Source: JBBPYA01 sp038200385 (GTDB taxonomy: Bacteria; Actinomycetota; Actinomycetes; Mycobacteriales; Geodermatophilaceae). Taken from it: 6,401 bases of DNA. The notes under the pieces were generated by a model. The model did not search any database, was not told the DNA's origin, and saw only the letters and a program-made list of their open reading frames with translations. The translations under genes and the position numbers were made by a program. Positions 1-5,087 of this stretch are shown here, piece by piece; position 1 is the first letter of the stretch, and the number at the start of each line of letters is the position of its first letter. The stretch is from the NCBI GenBank assembly GCA_038200385.1, contig JBBPYA010000250.1, positions 1 through 6,401 of the forward strand, given 5' to 3'.

Positions 1-571
1 CCCGCGAGGACTCGGTGGGCGCGATCGGGAACTCCAGGTGTACGACGCCGTACTCGAACGAGCGGGTCGCGGTGTAGCCGGCGTGCAGGAAGATCCGCAC
101 CATCGCGCCGTTCTCGGCCAGCACCTCCGCGCTGAACCGGGCGATCCCGTGCTCGCGGGCGGCCGCGGCGAGGTGCTCCAGCAGGATCGAACCCAGACCG
201 CGGCCCTGGTGGGCGTCCTCGACCAGGAACGCCACCTCGGCGGTGTCGCCCGTACCACCGGTCGCCTCGTTCGGCAGTCGGTCGTAGCGGCCGACGGCGA
301 CGATCTCGCGGCCGAGCAGGATCACCAGTGCGACCCGGTCGCGGTGGTCGACTTCGACGAACCGGCGCAGGTCCGCCTCCGGGATCCTCGGGTACGGGCC
401 GAAGAAGCGCAGGTAACGGGTCCGCTCGGAGCTGCGCCCGTGCAACCCGACGATGCCCTCCGCGTCCTGCGGCACGATCGGCCGAAGGTGTGCCGTACCG
501 CCGTCGGCGGCGACGACGTCGGCCTCCCAGTGCGGCGGGTAGCCGGGCGGCGGGTCAGTCCCGGGGGTCAT
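1..571 (-). CDS. GNAT protein acetyltransferase, N-terminal part (probably the bifunctional GNAT/acyl-CoA synthetase-like type); runs off the left edge
   Basis: Only the first 190 codons are visible, starting at the ATG at 571-569. The translation opens MTPGTDPPPGYPPHWEADVV, and a GNAT fold follows from about residue 25 to 183. Motif A reads VEDAHQGRGLGSILLEHL (117-134), with the acetyl-CoA pyrophosphate loop Q122-G-R-G-L-G127. E112 in AEVAF is the likely general base by analogy with mycobacterial Pat. The HWEADVV opening, the RYLRFFGPYP segment (52-61) and the VVHLEFPI strand (176-183) are typical of actinobacterial proteins that carry GNAT first and an NDP-forming acyl-CoA synthetase-like domain after it, as I recall for Streptomyces lividans PatA. 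That second domain would lie outside the window, so the fusion is inferred. Such enzymes acetylate a catalytic lysine of AMP-forming acyl-CoA synthetases and inactivate them. The start overlaps the acuC stop by 17 nt in another frame and has no good Shine-Dalgarno, which suggests translational coupling. Confidence 0.88.
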   Translation of the reverse strand, partial: MTPGTDPPPGYPPHWEADVVAADGGTAHLRPIVPQDAEGIVGLHGRSSERTRYLRFFGPYPRIPEADLRRFVEVDHRDRVALVILLGREIVAVGRYDRLPNEATGGTGDTAEVAFLVEDAHQGRGLGSILLEHLAAAAREHGIARFSAEVLAENGAMVRIFLHAGYTATRSFEYGVVHLEFPIAPTESSR

Positions 572-1736
572 CCGGATCCAGGCCGAAAAGCGGGAAACTG
601 GCCCGGCGGGTCGCGGCCACCGCCCGGTCCAGGGGTGTTGCCCCGCCCGGCTGCCAGGGTTCCCAGGACAGCTCGGCGTCCTCGGTCATCCGCAAGGGCG
701 GCGCGGCGCGCAGCCGGCGGCCGCGGACGTGCTCGATCCACTCCGCGGGAATCGGCGTCTCCGGGTCCAGCGGGCTGCCCGCGGCCTCGGCCAGCAGATG
801 GGTCCAGGCCCGCGGAACGCAGCGCACCAGGCCGTAGCCGCCTCCACCGAGGGCCAGCCACCGGCCGCCGGCAACCTCGTGGGCCAGGCCGTGCAGCGCC
901 GCGAACGCCGCCCGCTGCCCGTCGACGGACAGGGACAGGTTCGCCAGCGGGTCGTCCCGGTGGGTGTCGCACCCGCACTGGGAGACCAGGACCTGCGGCC
1001 GGAACGCCCGCAGTGCGCTGGGGACCACGGCATGGAAGGCGCGCTGCCAGTCGGCGTCATCCGAACCCGCCGGCAGCGCCACGTTGACCGCGGTGCCGAC
1101 CGCGTCCCCGCTGCCGGTCTCCTGGGGGTACCCGGTGCCCGGCCACAGGGTCAGTGGGCTCTCGTGCACGCTCACGGTCAGCACCCGAGGGTCGTCGTAG
1201 AAGGCCGCTTGGACGCCGTCGCCGTGGTGGACGTCCACGTCGACGTAGGCGACCCGCTCGGCGCCCTGACCGAGCAGCCATGCGATGGCGATCGCGGCGT
1301 CGTTATAGACGCAGAATCCGGCGGCATGCCCGCGCATCGCGTGGTGCAGGCCGCCGGCGATGTTCACCGCGTGCTCGGTGCTGCCCTCCCAGACCGAGCG
1401 GGAGGCCGCCACGCTGCCGCCGGCGATGAGCGCGGACACCTCGTGCATCCGCTCGAAGATCGGGTTGTCCGGCGTACCCAGGCCGTGCCCGGCCTGCCAC
1501 GGCTGCTCCGGCGCGCGGCGTACCGCGTCGACGTAGGCGGCGTCGTGCACCAGTGTCAGCAGGTCCTCACCGGCCTCCTGCGGCCGCAGCGCGCTGACGT
1601 GCGCACCGTCGAGGACGCCCAGCAGGCGGGCCAACCGCATGGTCAGGTCCAGCCGGACCGGGTTCAGCGGATGCTGCGGTCCCATGTCGTAGTCGAGGTA
1701 CCCGTCGTCCCAGACCACCGCCACGGACTCGCTCAT
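555..1736 (-). CDS. acuC: AcuC-type zinc-dependent protein deacetylase (class I HDAC-like)
   Basis: This is a complete 393-residue member of the arginase/deacetylase superfamily, the usual length for AcuC. Catalytic positions line up with human HDAC8: the His pair H131-H132 in GGLHHAM, zinc ligands D168 and H170 in YVDVDVHHGDG and D257 in CGCDTH, and the transition-state tyrosine Y301 in GGGGY. The N-terminal HPLNPVRL segment (22-29) and the VYNDAAIAI segment (143-151) are also standard. AcuC removes acetyl groups from lysines; in Bacillus it reactivates acetyl-CoA synthetase after AcuA acetylation. The overlapping downstream gene encodes a GNAT acetyltransferase, so this looks like a modification/reversal pair in one transcript, acting in the cytoplasm. 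The ATG at 1736-1734 lacks a nearby Shine-Dalgarno: the nearest GGAGG complement lies at 1762-1766, too far upstream. A leaderless mRNA is therefore likely. Older annotations call it 'acetoin utilization protein', but nothing here indicates acetoin metabolism. Confidence 0.95.
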   Translation of the reverse strand: MSESVAVVWDDGYLDYDMGPQHPLNPVRLDLTMRLARLLGVLDGAHVSALRPQEAGEDLLTLVHDAAYVDAVRRAPEQPWQAGHGLGTPDNPIFERMHEVSALIAGGSVAASRSVWEGSTEHAVNIAGGLHHAMRGHAAGFCVYNDAAIAIAWLLGQGAERVAYVDVDVHHGDGVQAAFYDDPRVLTVSVHESPLTLWPGTGYPQETGSGDAVGTAVNVALPAGSDDADWQRAFHAVVPSALRAFRPQVLVSQCGCDTHRDDPLANLSLSVDGQRAAFAALHGLAHEVAGGRWLALGGGGYGLVRCVPRAWTHLLAEAAGSPLDPETPIPAEWIEHVRGRRLRAAPPLRMTEDAELSWEPWQPGGATPLDRAVAATRRASFPLFGLDPDDPRD

Positions 1737-1744
1737 GCTCGGCG

Positions 1745-1774
1745 ACGCTACTGGTGCGAGGCCTCCGGTGTGGG
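1745..1774 (-). promoter_or_regulatory. Candidate acuC promoter giving a leaderless transcript
   Basis: Read on the minus strand, TAGCGT (1750-1745) fits the actinobacterial -10 pattern TANNNT. A weak -35-like CCCACA (1774-1769, matching the last three bases of TTGACA) lies 18 bp upstream. Only 8 nt separate the -10 from the acuC ATG, so transcription would start within about 0-3 nt of the start codon. This fits the missing Shine-Dalgarno. The -35 match is poor and a chance -10 match is possible. Confidence 0.4.
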
Positions 1775-1787
1775 ACGAGGACGGGGC

Positions 1788-1793
1788 TACGAT
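1788..1793 (+). promoter_or_regulatory. Candidate -10 element for the ideR transcript
   Basis: TACGAT matches TANNNT on the plus strand. It would start transcription near 1800, giving an ideR leader of about 125 nt that contains both copies of the 46-bp repeat and the small leader ORF. No recognisable -35 lies 16-19 bp upstream. No IdeR/DtxR operator resembling TTAGGTTAGGCTAACC is visible in this intergenic region, so autoregulation is not supported by sequence. Confidence 0.3.
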
Positions 1794-1809
1794 CCCGGCA
1801 GAGGGGTGA

Positions 1810-1855
1810 CCGCGCAGCGGTTCACCGACCGGAGGGCGGTGCCGGCGTGAGCGAG
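1810..1855 (+). repeat. 46-bp perfect direct repeat, upstream copy
   Basis: This copy is identical over 46 bp to 1890-1935, at an 80-bp period. It contains GGAGG (1831-1835) followed 11 nt later by GTG AGC GAG (1847-1855), the same initiation signals that ideR uses in the downstream copy. A small inverted repeat, CACCG (1823-1827) with CGGTG (1837-1841), places the GGAGG in a 9-nt loop. Confidence 0.95.
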
Positions 1856-1930
1856 CGGAGCGAGCGAACGGTGCCCGGTCACGCCGTCGCCGCGCAGCGG
1901 TTCACCGACCGGAGGGCGGTGCCGGCGTGA
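1847..1930 (+). CDS. Possible 27-codon leader ORF coupled to ideR
   Basis: Starting at GTG 1847 with the GGAGG at 1831-1835, the frame encodes 27 residues beginning VSERSERTVPGH and ending RAVPA. It stops at TGA 1928-1930. That stop overlaps the ideR GTG start (1927-1929) as GTGA, the classic geometry for stop/restart coupling. Because the repeat period is 80 nt, not a multiple of three, the ORF reads the second repeat copy in a shifted frame, and the GTGAGC of the ideR start supplies its stop. I recognise no peptide function. It may simply be a by-product of the duplication; the initiation signals and overlap are seen, and translation is inferred. Confidence 0.35.
   Translation: MSERSERTVPGHAVAAQRFTDRRAVPA
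1849..1866 (+). repeat. Tandem 9-mer GAGCGAGCG x2
   Basis: Two exact head-to-tail copies of GAGCGAGCG sit immediately after the leader GTG (part of the start codon is included) and are followed by AACGG. GAGCGAGCG-type strings just after a start codon are, from memory, a common dispersed motif in GC-rich actinobacterial genomes. Whether it is dispersed here needs the rest of the genome. Confidence 0.7.
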
Positions 1931-1935
1931 GCGAG
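1890..1935 (+). repeat. 46-bp perfect direct repeat, downstream copy, containing the ideR ribosome binding site and start
   Basis: This is the identical partner of 1810-1855. Here GGAGG lies at 1911-1915 and the real ideR GTG at 1927, with an 11-nt spacer. The repeat ends after the third ideR codon; beyond it the two copies diverge at once (CGGAGC versus TTGATC). The CACCG/CGGTG stem (1903-1907 with 1917-1921) again presents the Shine-Dalgarno in a loop. Confidence 0.95.
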
Positions 1936-2640
1936 TTGATCGACACCACCGAGATGTACCTGCGCACCGTCTTCGAGCTGGAGGAGGAGGGGGTCGTCCC
2001 GCTGCGGGCCCGGATCGCCGAGCGGCTGCACCAGAGCGGACCGACGGTGAGCCAGACGGTGGCCCGGATGGAGCGCGACGGGCTGCTGTCGGTCGAGGGT
2101 GACCGGCACCTGCAGCTCAGCGACGTCGGCCGCAAGCTGGCGGTGGCCGTGATGCGCAAGCACCGGTTGGCCGAGTGCCTGCTCGTGGACGTGATCGGCC
2201 TGGACTGGGTCGACGTACACATCGAGGCCTGCCGGTGGGAGCACGTGATGAGCGAGGCGGTGGAGCGCCGTCTCGTGGCCCTGCTGGACAACCCCGTGCA
2301 GTGCCCGCACGGCAACCCCATCCCAGGACTGGCCGACCTCGGCGCCGACCCGACGACGGCCCCCGGTCCGAAGCTGATGACGTTGACCGGGGGCGCCTCG
2401 GACGGCGGCACCCGGGTCGTCGTACGCCGGATCTCCGAGCAGCTGCAGTCCGATGCCGACCTGATGCAACTGCTCACCGACTGCGGCGTGCGACCGGGCC
2501 GGTCGCTGACGGCCACCACCGTCGGCGAGGGCGTCCGGGTCGACCCGGACCCGGTGGACGGGGCGGGCGGCGGGGCCTCCGAGCACGGTGCCCGGCTGGC
2601 CCTGGCGATCGCCGACCACGTGTTCGTCTCAGCCGACTGA
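1927..2640 (+). CDS. ideR: Iron-dependent transcriptional repressor, DtxR/IdeR family
   Basis: This is a complete 237-residue protein close to the 230-residue mycobacterial IdeR. The N-terminal winged helix-turn-helix (about 1-73) carries the recognition segment QSGPTVSQTVARMERDGLL (36-54). The dimerisation/metal domain (about 74-140) has every ligand at the DtxR number: primary site M10, C102, E105 and H106; ancillary site H79, E83 and H98. A linker leads to an SH3-like domain (about 150-237), where E171 and Q174 correspond to the E/Q pair that completes the ancillary site. In the family, Fe(II)-loaded dimers repress siderophore and iron-uptake genes and activate iron storage. The GTG start is chosen because VSELIDTTEMYL aligns with the IdeR N-terminus and GGAGG lies upstream. 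The gene is divergent from acuC. Its initiation region is duplicated 80 bp upstream. An Mn-responsive role is less likely, since C102 is retained, but cannot be excluded. Confidence 0.95.
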   Translation: MSELIDTTEMYLRTVFELEEEGVVPLRARIAERLHQSGPTVSQTVARMERDGLLSVEGDRHLQLSDVGRKLAVAVMRKHRLAECLLVDVIGLDWVDVHIEACRWEHVMSEAVERRLVALLDNPVQCPHGNPIPGLADLGADPTTAPGPKLMTLTGGASDGGTRVVVRRISEQLQSDADLMQLLTDCGVRPGRSLTATTVGEGVRVDPDPVDGAGGGASEHGARLALAIADHVFVSAD

Positions 2641-2927
2641 GCCCTCCGGCGGGAACCGGCCGGTGCTCAGCACGATCTCCCCTGCCCGCGGCACGGATCC
2701 GCCGACCAGCCCGGTGTGCCGCCCTGGGTGACCACGGCCCCGCGGCCGCGCAGACTCGCACCACCGCGGCGACCTCGGCCGCGTCAGCAGGACGGACGAC
2801 GGCCCGCGCGGTGCCGTGGCACCGGCCGGTCCAGTCCGTCTCGTATGACGCGCGCAGCGCCTCGTCGAGCAGGACGTGCTCGCCGCCGACGACCCCGGCC
2901 AGCAGGTCGGCAGCCGGTCCTGGTCAC
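2641..2927 (-). pseudogene. Truncated, frameshifted N-terminal remnant of a GlcD-type FAD-binding oxidoreductase
   Basis: On the minus strand, 2914 down to about 2738 reads AADLLAGVVGGEHVLLDEAL, then RASYETDWTGRCHGTARAVV, then RPADAAEVAAVVRVCAAAG. This is the start of the PCMH/FAD_binding_4 fold of the glycolate oxidase/D-lactate dehydrogenase family. The next family motif is present only across two frames: AVVTQGG (2738-2718), then TGLVGGSVPRAGEIVLSTGR (2715 down to about 2656). Each junction is explained by one missing base, in a G run near 2738-2741 and in the expected Asn codon at 2716-2717. Restored, this gives the FAD pyrophosphate loop QGGNTGLVGG. The N-terminus is also broken: the in-frame ATG at 2935 meets a stop after three codons, while GTG 2927 is in another frame. 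Only about 95 of roughly 450 codons remain, and homology ends at the ideR stop. The rest of the gene is absent, so it is non-functional even if the indels were sequencing errors. Confidence 0.8.
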
Positions 2928-3025
2928 TCTCCCATCCTGACCGACCGGCACTGGCTCATTCCGGCCGGAGTCGGAGGATATGGTTCGCAACGCTCACGAT
3001 CCGGACCCGACGAGGAAGCAGTGAC
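2928..3025 (+). promoter_or_regulatory. Leader of the S9 peptidase gene, with ribosome binding site
   Basis: GAGGA at 3012-3016 lies 9 nt before the ATG at 3026 and fixes that start. TATGGT (2979-2984) is a possible -10 without a clear -35. Alternatively, an ATG at 2980, with GGAG at 2967-2970, opens a 14-codon ORF that ends at TGA 3022-3024, one base before the peptidase ATG. The proposed -10 and this mini-ORF overlap, so at most one is likely to be real. Confidence 0.45.
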
Positions 3026-5080
3026 ATGACGGACCGCCCAGCAGAGCCCTTCCACGACCTCGACGGCTACGTCGCGCTCCCCCGCCTCGCCGGCCTCGCG
3101 TTGTCCCCGGACGGAGCCCGGCTGGTGACCTCGGTGGCGGGTCTGAATCCCGAGCGCACGAAGTGGGTCAGTTCGCTGTGGGAGATCGATCCGACCGGCC
3201 GCCGACAGCCCTCCCGGCTGACCCGCAGCGCGCCCGGCGAGGGCAACGCCGAGTTCCTCCCCGACGGCACCCTGCTGTTCACCTCCTCCCGCCCGGACCC
3301 CGACGAGCCCAAGTCCGACGACAAGCCCATCGGGTCGCTGTGGGCGCTGCCCGCCGGGGGCGGTGAAGCGCGCCTGATCGCCTCCCATCCCGGCGGGATC
3401 ACGGGACTGCGGGTCGCCCGGGACAGCGGCACCGTCGTCTTCGCGGCGTCCTCGATGGCCGGCGCGCAGACCCCGGAGGCCGAGACCGAACAGCGCTCGG
3501 CCCGCAAGGAGGCCGGGGTCACCGCGATCCTGTTCGAGGACTATCCGGTCCGGCACTGGGACCACGACCTCGGCCCGGCCCGCGACCGGATCTACGCCCT
3601 GGCCGACGAGGCGGCGCAGGGCAGCGGTCCGACTTCCGCGCCGGACGCCGACCCCGCGGCGCGCGACATCACCCCGGAGCTGCTCGCGGTCCAGAGCATC
3701 GAGGACTACGCGCTCAGCCCCGACGGCGCCTGGGTGGCCGTGGTGCTGGACGTCCCGGCCGCGGACGCCTCCCGACGGCAACGCATCGACGTCATCGACG
3801 TCCGGACCGGGGAACGGCGCACCGTCGCCGACTCCGAAGACCACGACTTCAGCGCTGCAAGGTTCTCCCCGGACGGGTCCGCGCTGGTCTGCATCCGACA
3901 CGTCCAGAGCAGCTGGAGCGAACCGGCCGACTCCACGCTGTGGCTCGTGGACCTGGTCGGCGGGACCGGGGGCTCGGACCTGACGCCGACGTTCGCGCAG
4001 TGGCCGGCCGACCCGGTCTGGGCCCCGGACGGGTCCGCGGTGTACTTCCGCTGCGACGAGGCAGGTCACCATCCCGTCTTCCGCGTCGAGCTGACCGGGG
4101 ACCTGACCCGGCTGACCCGGCGGGGCAGCTTCAGCGACGTGCGCGTGCACCCCGACGGGCGGCAGCTGTTCGCGCTGCGCAGCACCATCGACGCGCCCAT
4201 GCACCCTGTCGCGCTGGACTGCTCGGCCCCCGAGCAGGATCCCGAACCGCTACCCAACCCCGGATCGGTTCCCGTCCCGCCGGGCAGCCTGACCGAGATC
4301 TCTACCGTGGCCCAGGACGGAGCGACCGTGCGGTCCTGGCTGGTCCTGCCACCGGGGGCCAGTGCCACCGATCCCGCTCCCCTGCTGCTGTGGATCCACG
4401 GCGGCCCGCTGATGAGCTGGAACGCCTGGTCCTGGCGGTGGAACCCGTGGCTGATGGCCGCCCGCGGCTACGCGGTGCTGCTACCGGACCCGGCGCTGTC
4501 CGCCGGCTACGGACAGGACTTCGTCCGACGCGGGTGGGGCGCGTGGGGCGGCGCACCGTACACCGACCTGATGGCGATCACCGACGAGGCGGAGGCCCGC
4601 CCCGACATCGACGCGACCAGGACCGCGGCGATGGGCGGCTCCTTCGGCGGGTACATGGCCAACTGGGTCGCGGGGCACACCAACCGCTTCCAGGCCATCG
4701 TCACCCACGCGAGCCTGTGGCAGCTCGACCAGTTCTCCGGGACCACCGACTCGGCGCACTACTGGGCACGCGAATTCGGCGATCCACTGCACCAACGCGA
4801 GCGCTACGAGCAGAACAGCCCACACCTGGCGGTGGCGCAGATAAGTACCCCCATGCTGGTCATCCATGGCGACAAGGACTACCGCGTCCCGATCGGTGAG
4901 GGGCTGCGGCTGTGGTACGACCTTCGCCGGCACGGCGTGGAGTCGAAGTTCCTCTACTTCCCCGACGAGAACCACTGGGTGCTCACCCCCGGCAACGCCA
5001 AGGTCTGGTCCGAGACCGTGCTCGCCTTCCTCGCCCAGCACGTGCTGGGCGAGAGGTGGGTCCGCCCCGAGCTCGTGTAG
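3026..5080 (+). CDS. S9 family serine peptidase (prolyl oligopeptidase / acylaminoacyl-peptidase type)
   Basis: This is a complete 684-residue protein. Residues about 10-420 form a beta-propeller marked by PD40-like repeats: LSPDG (26-30), LSPDG (230-234), FSPDG (280-284), WAPDG (332-336) and HPDG (375-378). The C-terminal alpha/beta hydrolase domain (about 430-684) has the oxyanion segment H458-G-G-P461, the nucleophile S539 in GGSFGGYM, D618 in HGDKDYRVP and H650 in DENHWV, so the catalytic triad is intact. These enzymes cleave short peptides or release blocked N-terminal residues; the exact specificity cannot be read from sequence. There is no signal peptide or membrane segment, so it is cytoplasmic. 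ATG 3026 is preferred over an in-frame ATG at 2876 because it has a Shine-Dalgarno, and the extra 50 residues look like non-coding sequence overlapping the pseudogene. The gene converges on the DUF4192 gene with a 7-bp gap. Confidence 0.95.
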   Translation: MTDRPAEPFHDLDGYVALPRLAGLALSPDGARLVTSVAGLNPERTKWVSSLWEIDPTGRRQPSRLTRSAPGEGNAEFLPDGTLLFTSSRPDPDEPKSDDKPIGSLWALPAGGGEARLIASHPGGITGLRVARDSGTVVFAASSMAGAQTPEAETEQRSARKEAGVTAILFEDYPVRHWDHDLGPARDRIYALADEAAQGSGPTSAPDADPAARDITPELLAVQSIEDYALSPDGAWVAVVLDVPAADASRRQRIDVIDVRTGERRTVADSEDHDFSAARFSPDGSALVCIRHVQSSWSEPADSTLWLVDLVGGTGGSDLTPTFAQWPADPVWAPDGSAVYFRCDEAGHHPVFRVELTGDLTRLTRRGSFSDVRVHPDGRQLFALRSTIDAPMHPVALDCSAPEQDPEPLPNPGSVPVPPGSLTEISTVAQDGATVRSWLVLPPGASATDPAPLLLWIHGGPLMSWNAWSWRWNPWLMAARGYAVLLPDPALSAGYGQDFVRRGWGAWGGAPYTDLMAITDEAEARPDIDATRTAAMGGSFGGYMANWVAGHTNRFQAIVTHASLWQLDQFSGTTDSAHYWAREFGDPLHQRERYEQNSPHLAVAQISTPMLVIHGDKDYRVPIGEGLRLWYDLRRHGVESKFLYFPDENHWVLTPGNAKVWSETVLAFLAQHVLGERWVRPELV

Positions 5081-5087
5081 CCGGCGG

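Noticed and set aside
38..1087. Long plus-strand open frame (349 codons) opposite acuC and the GNAT gene, plus similar long frames at 729-1850
   Set aside because: The translation is Arg/Pro/Gly-rich without any family motif. It is the antisense shadow of well-supported genes in high-GC DNA.
1737..1926. IdeR/DtxR operator in the acuC-ideR intergenic region
   Set aside because: No TTAGGTTAG-like dyad; the region is GC-rich and lacks the A/T-containing half-sites.
2646..2663. CCGGC...GCCGG hairpin just after the ideR stop, as a terminator
   Set aside because: Only a 5-bp stem with an 8-nt loop and no T-run; it lies inside the oxidoreductase remnant and is expected by chance at this GC content.
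2876..3025. Alternative upstream start (ATG 2876) adding 50 residues to the S9 peptidase
   Set aside because: It lacks a Shine-Dalgarno, the extension has no signal-peptide or propeller character, and it overlaps the oxidoreductase remnant. ATG 3026 has GAGGA at good spacing.
3866..4041. Repeated 17-bp string CCCCGGACGGGTCCGCG inside the S9 gene (near 3868 and 4024)
   Set aside because: It encodes the PDGSA core of two propeller blades. The similarity follows from the protein repeat and codon preference, not from a DNA element.
2924..4204. 426-codon minus-strand open frame opposite the S9 peptidase
   Set aside because: No recognisable domain and typical shadow composition; the plus strand has a complete peptidase with motifs in frame.
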